Shown here: in pieces, positions 22,249-37,200 of the stretch | Position numbering within the stretch: position 1 is the first letter of the stretch | How the letters are laid out: each line of letters begins with the position of its first letter | From: Dreissena polymorpha | Lineage: Eukaryota; Mollusca; Bivalvia; Myida; Dreissenidae | Assembly: GCF_020536995.1 (NCBI RefSeq) | Contig: NC_068359.1 | Span: 86,846,875 to 86,910,874, forward strand | Direction of reading: 5' to 3' | DNA length: 64,000 bases | The notes under the pieces: model-generated | What the model saw: only the letters and a program-made list of their open reading frames with translations | What the model was told of the DNA's origin: nothing | The model's database searches: none | Position numbers and translations under genes: made by a program

Positions 22249-25200
22249 CTATTTGGGAAAATAATACCCCGTAAACATATTGTTTGAAATTACCACAACG
22301 TGAACATAATTAAAAAAAGAACACTTCGTGAAACTTTAACTTGAAACGACTGGTAGACAATTTATCTATCTGATATAGGGTACTATATAACAAAACACTT
22401 TTATGTTGTAAAATGATTCGATCGATAGTTTTAAACGGCGTTTCGACCCTGAGAACGGTACACACAAAAATAGAAAGAAGACATGTTTTAAACGCGGGTG
22501 ATTTTCTTTGCATTTACGTCTTAAACGCCATGTGACAAGCTTCTGTGATTTAAGTGTTTCTAAATACATACAAATCATGTTTAAATATCAGCTTTATTTG
22601 TTTACATGCTGATTATTAAATCCCAGGATTGTGTTCAACAAAGGCTGTGGTTCTCCAGATATCACTTTCAGGTAGCCAGCCAGGCAACAGTCATACGTCG
22701 TTTTTCTTATGCGTTTTTCAATGCTGACGTATTTAAAATAAAATCTATATTTTTATAATTCTAACTTCAAGTAGCCGCAAGTGCAACTATACCATAATGA
22801 TTATTTCTAACAAAACTGTCATATTCATGTACACAAATAAACGAAGCGAAATGAAGGTAAATTAATTACCTTAGGAATGAACACAAACAGCTGTGTAAGT
22901 GTCGTGCCGAAAACCAGAAACCCGGATGTTATTCCATAGAGCAGAACCACCTGGTTTTCAAGGACCAATGAAAGCGTTAGCCCGACGGCGCTTAGGATGA
23001 CAACGTTGTAAAGGCAAAGGCTAATTTGGTGGGAGTCGTTCAGAGCTGCTATTGTTACCTGAAATTCGTAGACATAAATACAACTTGAGCTGCAATAGGG
23101 CGAAACCTTTTATTTAAATAACCTATTTGCAAAACAACTCAAAATACCATATAACAAATATTCTATCAATTTCGTCATTGTATCGCATTTACATTGCAAT
23201 ACCGTGCAATACAAAAGTCCAATAGAATGCATCATTGTATAATAAGAACACGGTGATTAAGTCAAATGTTAACTATTTTACTAATTGCAAAAAGAGATGT
23301 ATAATCGAACTATAATTTTAAAAACACATCTTAAACATAAAATTAACAATAGTTAAATCAAACGTTCAAATCTCGAAATAATATAAGTGCAACATGATAA
23401 AGTCGATTGCATACATGACGTGTTTCCCATGCAAGAAAAGCACCAAACGTCAGCATCATTCCTTCAATGATGAAGATGGTCCATTCAAAGTACGTAGATT
23501 GTTTTGAGATGCACGTGTGCACGAAGAAACGCACTTCCTCGTCATTGCCGACTACGTCTTTCTGTGAAATGTAATACACACGGTAATATAGAGGCGAGAA
23601 GACAGACATTGTTTCTACAAAAAAAGAGTTATTGGCATTTATTTAGGCTTGGTAGTTGTCAATTAATAAACAGCCTTTTGGATATGATAATGCACAAATG
23701 TGTGTCATTAATTTCCTTGGCTATATACTATATTAATTTCAAGTAAATTACCAATCGGTGTATCGTCAATCATTTATTTAATATAGACAAGAATAATATG
23801 CTTAGAATATTTTGTACACACATACCACACTAGGGTACACACATACCACACTAGGGTACACACATACTACACTAGGGTACACCCATACCATACTAGGGTA
23901 CACACATACCACACTAGTGTACACACATAACGCAATGGTGTACATATTTAACACTCTCGTATATACGAATAGCACAATAGTGTACACACATATCACACTA
24001 GTTTACACACAAAACACTAAGATGTACACGCATGGCACAAAAGTTTAGACACCTACTTCGAAACAAATATCTATGTACAAGCAATCTAAATAATAGTTTG
24101 ATTGGTTTGATGGCATATGATTTACGGAACATGTTAAAGAAAACGAAAACAGACACTAATGTTGTGTCAAGTGCAACCGAAAATAATATCATAAATATAA
24201 TATGACATTGTTTTAAAATCGAAGATAGATCATTCATTGAAATATTCGGTAGGTTAAATATTTTTATCATTTTAATTAACGAGTAATACGATGAAAACAT
24301 TGTTACAAGCGGCGCATTACGACTTATCATGAATGGAAAGATGATCGTTTTTATCTGATGTTTTGTTTAAATCGCTGAGATGCATTATTTTGATTGGAGA
24401 ACTACGCGGGAAACATAACTTCGTTACGTCAACAACAGCTATCGTTAAAAAATATTAAGTCCGGCATTCTTATGGATCCTCCTTTTATCTTGTATTAATT
24501 TGGGTATATATTCATATGTGTTTAGAGTTAAACAATGAAAACAAGAAAACTCTTTAATCAGCATATAATCCGTTATTAAATCAGTGAAATATATGTATAA
24601 ATCAAAGAAATGCATAACGCAATATCTGTTTATTCAGTGGTCGATTCAGAGATACAATGGATCAAAAACCAAAAGTACATTATACTAAGTAAGGATAAAT
24701 TAATGTAAAACGTACGTTAAATTTGTGAATTTCTCTCTTGTGGTACACATTACCTGATTTTCCAGTTCATATGGCTTCACCTCAAATGGACTAAAGATCT
24801 GCCACACAATTAGAATCGCTGTCAACAACAGCACGAGTACAGCAATGATAGCAAGGAGTTGAATGTCCTTGATGGTCTGAAAAGGTATCAAAAGCAACAT
24901 TTCTAGCCTATTATCAAGAAAAGTGGAAAGTATTTGATATGTTTCATCATGCTCATGTTTGGAGAAACCTGTGAGCAAGGAGAACAAGGCTAACATGTGA
25001 CACACAATCTCGACATGGTTGAAAGTATTGGAAACATATGTCAACATTAAATGATGTTACAGACGAGTCTTGCTAGTTGCTCTCTTATGACATACGGCCT
25101 ATAACTATGCCATTGAGCTTGGGACGACAAGAGATATATATCTTACAAGTGAAATCCTGTCTCCACATGGCGAACAACGTATTCGACCAATTATTAAAAT

Positions 25201-28200
25201 TTGAAATTTAATTGTGACCTCTCTGTATAGCGTTAACAGTGTTGCTAGGAAGACGGGTAACACACCTAACACGCCGTCTCCATACTGAGATAATTGGTAG
25301 AAAACTATCTTAAAATAGCATGAGATAATTGGTAGAAAACTATCTTAAAATAGCATGAGATAATTGGTAGAAAACTATCTTAAAATAGCATGAGATAATT
25401 GGTAGAAAACTATCTTAAAATAGCATGAGATAATTGGTAGAAAACTATCTTAAAATAGCATGAGATAATTGGTAGAAAACTATCTTAAAATAGCATGAGA
25501 TAATTGATAGAAAACTATCTTAAAATAGCATGAGATAATTGGTAGAAAACTATCTTACAATAGAATGAGATAATTGGTAGAAAACTATCTTACAATAGCA
25601 TGAGATAATAGGTAGAAAACTATCTTAAAATAGCATGAGATAATTGGTAGAAAACTATCTTACAATAGCATAAGATAATTGGTAGATAACTATCTTACAA
25701 TAGCATGAGATAATTGGTAGAAAACTATCTTACAATAGCATGATGAATGATGATCCTAATGTCCAGACAATGCTGAACATTTTGACCATTGAGTTGTACA
25801 ATGTGACCTGGATCTTTGAGTTGAAGAAATAGCCGAAACGCACGTCATACTGTTAAGACATGTTTGAAATGTGTGGTTCTTTAAAAGTGCATGATGAGTG
25901 ATGGTCTGGAACAGCTGGTGAATGTCCACATATTTGGCATTTGTCATGTATGTGTTTAAAGCAAGGAGACGGCTATGAACGAAATGCCATATCTTCGTGA
26001 TGAATAATGATGTAAACTTCTTGCACAATGAATTATGACGTGGTAGTCGACCATTGTGATTGCTTGATCGAGCTTTCCGGAAGAAGAATCGACCATTGAA
26101 TGAAGTATGTATTTATCTGATTACATACATATACTATTTCTGTGATGGCAAATACGTGTTAAAAAATGCATTTGCCAAAATAAACTTGATATTTGTCTAT
26201 TCGACAGTGAAAACACAATATTCGTTTTAAGAACAAAAATTCAATTGATTTAAAACCCTTATTTTCTAACATAGCGTTCTGCTATTCGGGCTGTAATAAT
26301 ACACAGGTCAAGGTCAGTACAGTAAATGTGCTTGTTACAACGAACCTTTCAACATTTTGAAATGTTAAATGTGTAGGAACAGCACCATACAGTCATAACA
26401 ATTGTTTTTGTCTTACGTATTATTTAGTGGTTAATAACCAATATTTGTATTAACGTTGTATAAGTTTAAAACCATAGACCGAGCAGTTTTGTTGCATGCA
26501 CCTACCCTTTTCAAGAGTTTTTTGTTTGTGAAAATGCGGTAGACACGCCACGTTTTGGTGAAAAGCGCACCGAACGTTATGGTGAATCCAAGGCAAAAGC
26601 AAACAACTCTTGCCTGAAAAGAGAAACACACAAATCCCGTTAACCACAGTAGCACAGCCTGATGCAAAACTGTTAAGATCACGTCATGTTTGATATAACA
26701 GAACATAAAAAATGTAAACAAGCAAAGTCGTTGAATTGATATCATCCGTCAAATAAATTCTGTGTATGTATGGATGCAAATCCATTAATATACAGCATGA
26801 TTCTAAGTAAATAATTTAGTGTAGTGTAATTGTTTATATGCATCGAAATTCTCCTCATGTATACCTTTAAAAACATGAAGTTTCATGTTGTATCCGAGAT
26901 ATAGCCCTGAGAAGTAACATTATACACACACAAAACAGGGCAGTGACTTTTTTTAAGAAAGTCTAGGGTAATGATATGTGCAAGGCAATTATCTATAAAT
27001 CTTAACAGCCGTGAAGTTTCATGTAAAAATATTGTATCGTATCTGAAAGCCCTGCACAATTACATCATACAAAACAACAACACGGTAATAATTCTTGTTT
27101 ACGAAAGTTCTTAACATTGTTGAATTCTTAACAATGGCTTTTCTCATAATTGATATCAATAAATCCACGCAGTTTCATGTTGAAAACTTGTATGGTATAT
27201 GCGATATGGACCTTAAAAGTAGCATCGTACACAACATACAGAGGATTATTACTCTTTATAAAGAAAGTGAAGGGTTATGGTCTTATGCAGGACACTTTCC
27301 CGCATTGATATACATACACTCATTAAGTTTCATGTTGATGTCTTATATATACTTTCTGAGATATAGTCCAGAAAAGTTTGTGACAGACGGACGGACGGAC
27401 GGACTTACGGACGGTTGGACTGAAGGATTGACAGACTGCCAACGCCAATTCTGTATCCCACAGCCTTTTGTGAGGGCTTAAAAGAAGGAATCTGATCTGA
27501 AGAAGCCAAATTGGTCGGACAATAAATCTAAATTGAAAGAATATTGCATCTAGCAAATCATTCGTTTCATCTAAAAAAAATAATAAGGTTTTGTTCAAAC
27601 CTGATTATTTTTAATACTGTAAAAAACAAATGCCAGATTCTTCCATGGAAAAAGTCAGCAATATTCCAGCGTTCACACTCACCTTTCTTTTAAAAGAAGT
27701 TCCGAGAAATTTAGAGGTGTTTTTGTAAGAAATTTATAACATATTTAAAAGTCGACTTATGTTTGTTTACAACTTTTACACAAAGAAAACTTAAAATAGC
27801 AAGGACAATCTTGATTTAAGACTTTTCCTGACCGCGATTCAAACGCGGTTTCTTCGCAGTAAAAGTTAATCCTATGGTACAGGATCTGATTGACATCGAA
27901 GAAAGCATGGAATTTGAACCTGCGTGTTTTTTAAAACGATTTTTATGACAATATTTGTCAAAAACGTTATATAAGCTTAATTTTTGTTTCAATCTTAATC
28001 GATTATTATCCAAATTAGATACTTTATTTGAAACTCTGCTCTAAGTCAGGAGCATTATTTCATTTGTCTAAATATAATGGATGCATTATGTTTTAGATTA
28101 ATGTACAATTATTAGAAAATTGTCCTTTTGTACGAAATTTAAAATAATGTTTACTTTATGTGAAACAATATCGTAGCAAATAGTAGGTTCAGTTCTTTCA

Positions 28201-31200
28201 CCAGCTTTTGTAGTGGGATCAGTGCCCAGAACATTGCCAAAACTGTTAATAAAAATGCATGTTCAATACACAGTACAGGTGAATACAAAAGGCAATATTT
28301 GTTTACATTCATAAGGTCACAACAATAAACAATTTTCAAAGATGCAATCAATTAGTAACGTATTCAAATAGAAAGCAGTTTGAACAGAGTTTTGAATTGA
28401 GCGCTACGTTTGGAGTATTATTATCATGATTTTAAATGGTGTGTTTTGGTTATTACTACGACCACATGTAGTGGGGCCAATCTTTCACGGCAAATGACCA
28501 AGATAAAGCTTTATACCTGGCATGTGGCTATGGTAATATTTTCTGTTGGTCTGATGAAAACTGTGACGTAACACAAAACGCACCCAAGTAAGAGCACGTT
28601 GTTGATGTTTGGTGAAGAAAGCTTCACAAATCTGAAATCGAAAACTGTATTTACATATATAGGATCTTGCATGAGTGGTCGTTTTGTATTGAATTTATTA
28701 AACGAGTCATCTAAAAAAAGATATAGACGAGGCTTGTCGAGTTTCTATCTTTATTTAGATGACCACGAATCTAAGATTCTATTTATAACATGACCAACAA
28801 ATTTTCTTTTTATTTTATGCTCTTTTCACCGTTTATTCACATTTTTAGAGTTTAACTGAATGATTTCGCTTGAATGATGACGTCATTTCGTCACAAAAAT
28901 AACGTAATTACACAGTTATATGACTAGCGTAATAACACCCGTGTAATTATCAAAATTGAGCATTACTTTATTTCACTCCTGGAGCGTAGGTCATGTTAAA
29001 ATAGATATATAATATATGATTAAGTAGATGCATATTGACTTACATAGGTATTCAAATATAAACGCTCACATAGACATCAGCCGACTGTCTATAATTACCG
29101 GAGTAACTCGACTTTGTTTCAAAACTGTTAAGGACACGAATCGTTAGTTCATAAACAATCAAACATATGTTAACGTGTATATCGAATTTATAAATGAGCC
29201 TTGTTCTGAGAAAACTGGGCTTAATGCATTTGCGTAAAGTGTCGTTCCAGATAAGCATTAGCAGTTCGCAGAGGTTAATCACGGACGACACTTTCCGCTT
29301 TTATGGTATGTTTTGCTTAAAGGAAGTTTCTTCTGCACGAAAAACCAGTTAAGGCGGAAAGTGTCGTCCCTGATTAGCCTGCGTGGACTGCACAGGCTAA
29401 TCTGGGACGACACTTTACGCACATGCATTATGCCCAGTTTTCTCATAACGCGACTCAAATATACTTTATGCACATTCGTTACCTGTTTGTCCTGTAGCAG
29501 ATGTTGAAAGACAGAAACAGAATGGCAATTAGGATCCCAAGACTTGACAACACACTTAGTGTGATGTACAGGGAGGGTGGGATGACTATCTCCTTGCGAG
29601 TTACGAACGTTGAATCTCGAGGGACCTTGTTGTCTAAAAATATTTTGAAACAACTTATTTTATAATTTAACAAGTTGCCAAATATGTGTACGTGAAACTA
29701 CCAGAAACGGCATATATTTATTGTCCCCTACCGGTGAAACCGGAGGGAACTTATGGTTTGCGCTCTGTGTGTCCGTGAGTCTGTCTGTCAGTCAGTCTGT
29801 CACACTTTTCTTGATCCTGCGATTATTTAAAAAATAAATCATATTTTTTCATGAAACTTGAAATATGGATAGATGGCAATATGGAGATTATGCACGTTAT
29901 TTCATTTTGTTCATACTATACGTCACAAATTGTGTTTTCTATGGCAACAAATATTTTAAAAATCTGACAATGGTGGAGTTTCACCGGTAGGGGACCAAAT
30001 TGCTTGACAATAGTCTTGTTTAGGAATAAAACGTCAAATTCAAATTGTATTCAAAAACTATATTAATACAAATTGTATTCAAAAACTATATACCGTGTAA
30101 AAATTGCGAGTAACAATAGTTAAGGTGTGCTATTGGCTAAACTTACATGTTATACACTCAAAACGTCAACTCTCGTCTTATTTAATGTTACGGAACCGTA
30201 TATCTCTCTTCAGCATTTGCAAAAATACACAAATGGATTCAAGTTACCGGGAAAACAATGCCGATAAAAGAAACCTTAATATGGGTCGGGATAAGGGAGT
30301 AGTTTTTAACTTTCTTTTTGAGACTGCTTTAATGTTTGATGTTGTCAATTTGAATATAATAATTATGTTATGAGAAAAGTATGACAACAGCTTAGACACA
30401 CTGTCGAGACCCCAAATCATATAACTAAACACTTTTTACTGTTGACAAATATCAACATTGTTGCTACTAAACCATGTAACATAATCGATGATCCATATCG
30501 AGTAGGCACCAAATCGACAATATGTGAAATTAATAAGAAATGTTTATTACATATATGTGTACGTCTTGTTACTAATGTAAGGTTAAGTGTATGTTTATAT
30601 TGACATTTGTAAAGGCAGTGACCCAATTACTTTTGGTGGTATATTTAATATATTGATTGTGTCGTATTATGTTGATAATGATATGTTGATCATACGATAA
30701 TGCTACAGCAATGTTTCTCTCCTTAGTCTCCTAATTTTTATCTTAAACGCATCAGTTGTATCACTATTGTAATATATCCTACAATGTATGACAGCCGTAA
30801 AAAAATTAAATCGTGTTTGTTAAGAATTTAAATATTCTCAAGAAACGATTATTAACAACCTTTATTGAATGCATTGACCGACGACTTGAATAGTTACGTA
30901 GTGATGGTTCAATTTCACATTATTTTCCATTTGACAAGAAAGTTGACATACTTTTATTTGCTATTCGTTCAAGTTAAAATATATAAGTTAAATTAACATA
31001 GGTAAAACCGTATTTAGACACCATCCGGAAACGTCATTTTGTATCTAATGAGCCCATGTAAACACATATCTCAGATTAAAAAAAAAATCAATAGATCTTT
31101 TCATGTTTTCCTTAGTATCCAGCATACTAACGTGTATGATGATCGGTCGATATGTTTCCCAAAAATCGTGAAGCCACGAAACGGACAACGGATAGACAAC

Positions 31201-34200
31201 CCGATATCCGGCCAACGCAGGTGCCAAACTACGTATCCAACTGTTTGAAGGCAATACTGTTAGACAGTTATTGACAGTATTATTAAAAGACGCGCCTATA
31301 GATTTAATTCACGTCTTTTGTACAAAAGTGAGACGTTAATAAACTGTTATGTCTGTCAAGGATATTTAAATGTTTGTTATTTAAATATGTTTAACAAATC
31401 GTTAGTCACGCTGAACAAATTATATTGCTTGTAGCAAACTATTTTTCTTTAAAAGATATAAAAAAATAATAATAAAATAGTCACCCAATTAAAGGGACGG
31501 AGTAGTGTAATTGTCCGTACATAGACGCAATTATCATCTAGCATGTCACAAATTTTACCAAGAAACATATTATTAAGTCATTATTCGGATAAAAGAAAAT
31601 GTCAATTATGACTGCGTGCTGCCAGGCGCAGAACGTGCGCATTCGATTCGAATAATGAGACAATATTTAGATTCATTTAAAAATCAATGTTATCAGAATT
31701 ATCACAATTAGTATCAGGAGAAACGTTCTTATTAACTCACGTAGACAGATAGATAGATTTATTTCGGAGATAGCATACATACTCACAATGCATTGAAACA
31801 ACATGTACATAAAACAATATGAAGTAAAAACAATCATAATTGAAAAGTACATGCATAGAATGCACTATGGCATGCACACTAACGCCAAGGATTACACAAA
31901 AAAGAGCAATATCCCTTATTTTCATTGCGGTCCTTGATTGTTGGTGGCACGACATAGAGAGGCACTAGTAATAAATTAATACTAAATACACGTACTATGT
32001 TAATAATAATAAATACATGACATATAATACTGAGATTCAGATCAACGGACACAAATGTATCAATTATGATCGTCATATCACCGATAAATTTGGATGGATT
32101 AAAAATTTAAGGTTACTACAACAAACAAAAATTTAAAAGTCACATTAAGTATGAATGTATTATTAATCCGAAAAGATAAGACATTGGGAAAGGAAAATGT
32201 AAACATTTAACAGCATAGCATAGCAACTTAAAATATATTAAAAGACTCTGTTTAAAAGATGTTGTTTGATTGCAGATTTAAAACTGGACAATAATGTCAT
32301 CTGGGTTATAAAAGATGGTAGTTTATTCCACAATGTGCAACCCAAGTAACTGAAGGACCTCTTCCCATTTCCTTTAACCGTTGGTACAGAGAAAGCACCT
32401 TTATAACTTAATCTGGTATGATGGGAATGGACAGAATTCTGGGGAATACGTGAACTTTTGTGTAAGGCATGTTGCAAAAAAGAAGTATATGAAAAAACAT
32501 AAAACACAACACAAAACAAAAAATACATATTGGGTTACCGAATTGCAACGATCGATGCAACGCATTTAAAGCTACTGAAAGGTGGACCGAACCTTAAACG
32601 CAGTCGAGCATAAATCGCAAAATTAATAACAAGTTTTTTACCACGCCCGCAAAACCGTCACGGACCATTGTTTATGCCCAATTAATTAAGATATTAAGCC
32701 TCATTAGCCGTCGATATGCACTGGCGCTGATAGAGATGTACCCGTTTTTTAGTATGAACGCTGGAAGAGGACAGCAAAATAGTACACAAATGAACGCGTT
32801 CACCTGTACTCGGAGTACAAATATACGATAACATCGACATCTTCAAACAGTAACGATGATGATTCATAATTAATGAAATAAAATAGCTTATTACAAATTT
32901 AACAAATTTACAAGAATACAAAACGATTACCTGTAACACAATTCTTGATTGTAAATATATATTGCTTTTTCATTTGAATTCGTACCCTGGGGGTGAAGAG
33001 CTCAATATCTTTAATAGGTGGACCATATTTTTATACAAAAACCGTACGGACCTATGTTATAATCAGAGTAAAATATAATGTTAATACTTCCGCAACGAGT
33101 CAAAAAGATATGTGCGAAGAGTTCACACGTTTTCACATTCATATACATTTGTATTCATTTTCTGTCTTCAAAAGCGCATTTTTGAGACCTTTGATTTTTA
33201 TTTATTATTTGGAAAATGTGAGGTTTGATCACTTTTAACTCGAATGCTTTCAATTAACATTTCCGCAGTGGGGATCCCAGGTTTAATAATCGAATGTTTG
33301 CAATCGGTGTCCTGCTATACAAGTAGTTACGAACAAGAATTTCTCTTCGGATAGAGTTTCTGGAGGTTATCGTTTAACAAAAAAATCATTTATAGGGCTG
33401 CCAATTAATCATTTGTTTGACTGTTTGCATACCTTTGATAGCAGTCTTTTTCGGAAATTCGATTTTAAGAAGTCTATTATGACTTCATGAGTTTTAAATA
33501 TATGTTGCATGTTGTATACTTTGTTTTGTTGTCATATGCTTTATTTCGCAGGGCTTTCGATTGAAAAATAACAAATGGTAAGAAGACAATTGAAAACCGT
33601 GTATACATTACTAAGTTCATTTTACAAAGTACCTTTTAACATCGTCATACCACTCGATAGATGGCCATTATTACTTAACGTATGATTATTGATATTAATT
33701 AGTATGTATAAACTAAGCTACCTTTCCATTGCAAGGCACCGGGTATCCATTCGAATCCCTTCGGATCAGTATCTTGTCGATAATACCCAATATTTATTCT
33801 TTTTCCACCTGAAAATGGCAAGACTAAAGCATAATAACAGCAGCTCTTGAATAAAGCTCTTGAATAAAGTAGACAACTATCACTTGCCGTCTTATTTATT
33901 ACATCAAAAAGCGTGTTATCAATACTATGGATTAATACGTTTGTATTAATGAATTTACATTTTAAAGGGATGGTCAACACGATTGCTATATATCACGAAA
34001 AAAGAAAAGTTATTTAATACCGCATTTTTTTACAATTATTAGTTTATATTGATTAAAATATCACAACTGGTTTATTACATTACTTAAAAAATGTTGTTAA
34101 GTTTTCATATGTTCAGTATATTTGTTACTAAAATTTTACTGAGTATGTCTACCAGGTAATTTGGAGAGTTATGTTGTTGTCGTTATATTTTGTGCAAATA

Positions 34201-37200
34201 TGAGGATGCTTTTATAAAGTATAAAAAACAACGCTGATTGTATGACCATGGCTGACCGAGTGGTCTACATGGGAGATTTTTTTTACTCTTTTCAGTTCAG
34301 GACTCCAGGGGTCAGTGGTTCGAGCCTTGTTTAGGGTTGTTTTTTTTTTCATTTTATTCTTGATTTTTTTACTGGAGATTTTTAGATCCAATGTTTAAAT
34401 TTATCAATATAAAGCATTTAATGACGGTATTTTAGAACTTATCTTTGTTCGTCAATCTGGTTGACTGCCCCTTTAAACTTGATTGCTTTCTAATGTCAGG
34501 ATGTTCTTGACCGACATAAAGTCGTATATGATATGAAGGAGAAACATTCCTTTAAAACACAAATGTTCAAACATGATCTGAAAATGAAAAACATTAATAC
34601 GTTTTCATCCCATTTCAATGTAATTACACGCCATTTAGGTTTTGCTTTATTTACAACAGCCAATATCCGTGACACTTCACATTCACTCAAAACTTAACCC
34701 ATGTATGCATAGCGTCTAGAAAATAAATGTATTAAATACTGCGACCTTGTATGCGTTGCAGCAATATGTTTTTGTCTGGGTCCGCACCACCTTTGGCAAA
34801 TGATATTCTTCCAGACATGCCGATGATACTCTGGTTTTCCATGCATTGAAATACGATCTCGCCGATGTCCGAATCCTTGTAGGTGAAGTCACCAATTGTC
34901 TTAGGGTGCCCTGCAATGGTGCATATGTTTATTTTTATTAAATAAAAGAATTTTTACCAAATAGTAACGCATGTTTATTATTTGATTTTTAGAGACACAA
35001 AACTTTTATTTTAAGGCATATGCTAATCAGCATGTCAACACCTTATATCGTCAGTCCAATGACTTCTGTAGAAATATTTCATCGAAAGTCCAGTGGTGAT
35101 CAACAATAATACAGTAACTAGCTTTAGCAATGTGCTAGCGTTCAGCAGGGATAAACCATTTTATTTAGTTAACCCATTTATGCCTAGCGTTTAGAAAAAA
35201 GGCATTGGCAAACAGCGTAGACCCTGATGAGACGCCGCAGTATGCAGCGTCTCATCTAGGTCTGCGCTGTTTGCTTAACGGAATTTCTGTAGGTTATATT
35301 TCAAATATAGAAATAAATATACTAGACATCCCTAATTTTGGATATAAAATGATCAGATTTTGAAGGATTGGAGAGTCCACTTGGCATAAATGGGTTAAAA
35401 TGGTTTCGAGAGCCATTCAGTCAATTCATATTTGACCATATGTTGTTAAGCGACAGTATACCCTAATGCTATACTTATATGAGACGCGTTCTGAGAAAAC
35501 TGGGCATAATGCATGTACGTAAAGTGTCGTCCCAGATTAGCCTTCCAAGTACGACACTTTCCGCTTTTATGCCATTTTTCGTTTAAATAAAATCCAATTA
35601 CGGCAGAAAGTGTCGTCCCTAATTTGCCTGTGCGGACTGCACAGGCTAATCTGGGACGACACTTTACGCACAAGAATTATGCCCAGTTAAGCAGAAGCGA
35701 TGCCAGGTCCATAACGAGCGATAATATATGTAAATGTACCTATACGTCTGAGCGTTTTGTCCGCGCAGTCCAGTGGCAATGTAGACATCCAAATATGGTC
35801 GTAGGCCACGCCCAAAGTGAACTTGAATTGATCCTGGTCCGGTGTATGCTCCGGATGGACTTCCCATCGTTTCACATATTGAGAGGCTACACGGGTAAAA
35901 GGACAATGTTTATTTACTACAATGGCGACGCCCTCGATCAAGAGAAAGCATTTATTGTTGTATACGCCACTTAAACTAATTAACGTATGGAAACTCTGTT
36001 TCTATCCCCAATGCCGAGCTATCAGCAGAAGCACAAGCTGTAGCGGTCGATTGCTGAAGCTGCTTGGTAGGCACCCAACCATTTTATAATATGACCCGTG
36101 TTAGCTAACGGGTACTATAATATTTAAAAAAAAATACATGTAATTGTTTAACAAAATAACGTTTGATTTTAGCAAACACGTTTTTATGCTATGAATTCAA
36201 GTTTATGTTTTAAACATTAACTATTTTCCGAAGTTTCTGTAATTTACAATACTTACGCATTAAAATATAACCCTATTATGCCTAGTGGACTCTCTCATCC
36301 TTCTTAATTGGGTCAATTTATTTCCATAATTAGGGATGTTTAGTATATTTATTTCTATATTTAGAATATTTCTTACAAACATTAATTTAAGCAAACAGCG
36401 AAGACCCTGATCAGACGCCGCATCATGCGTTGTCTCATCTGGGTCTACGCTGTTTGCCAAGGCCTTTTTTTCTAAACGCTAGGCATAAATGGGTTAAAGT
36501 TAAGGTGCCGCGTATTCAAGTTAATGTTTTAAACATTAACTATTATTCGAGGTGTATGCAATTTACAATACTAACACATTAACATTAAATGTATGGTTTT
36601 TATTGCTCTACAATTATCACAAGCATGTTTGAGGCAACGTGGTTAAATAAACTTTTAGCTAATCTATCAAAATACAAAGCCTTTTAGCTTGAGTTGAGAT
36701 TCCACCTTAGTTTCTTCTATCGATTTTTAAATAAATCTACTAGTATATAGGTATTGTCATAATGCAATGCTTCTTCATGCACTCATGGTATGCAAAACAT
36801 GGTATATAAATCAATAAATAAACCGAGGACATCTAAACTTACCTTAACAATATATTGTTATCATTCATTTATTTATTTTAAAAAATTCAAAATTAAGAAC
36901 GTTGTTTTTTTTCATAAAAATATTAATAGAATGCAAGACAAATGCCCTTTAATTTTGACAACATCAATATCAAACATATTATTTAAAAAATGCCATGCAA
37001 TGCTTTTCGTGACAAACTGTAAATATTAATAATATTTGTTAAATGTAAAAGATACAACTTTTGTCATTAATTTAACAAGTCCGATAATGAGCACGTCGAT
37101 ATTTCGAGAAAACTACGTTCGTTCATATCGTTAAAACTCTGCATTTCCTAGAATATATCGCATTTTTTTGCTGTATATGAGTTTGTTTTTAAAACATATG

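Noticed and set aside
25286-25740. 35-bp repeats as a CRISPR array
   Set aside because: The units are contiguous with no spacers, and the setting is an intron of an animal gene.
27384-27440. GGAC repeats as a coding repeat
   Set aside because: It is a decayed microsatellite at the end of a degenerate non-coding repeat and lies in an intron.
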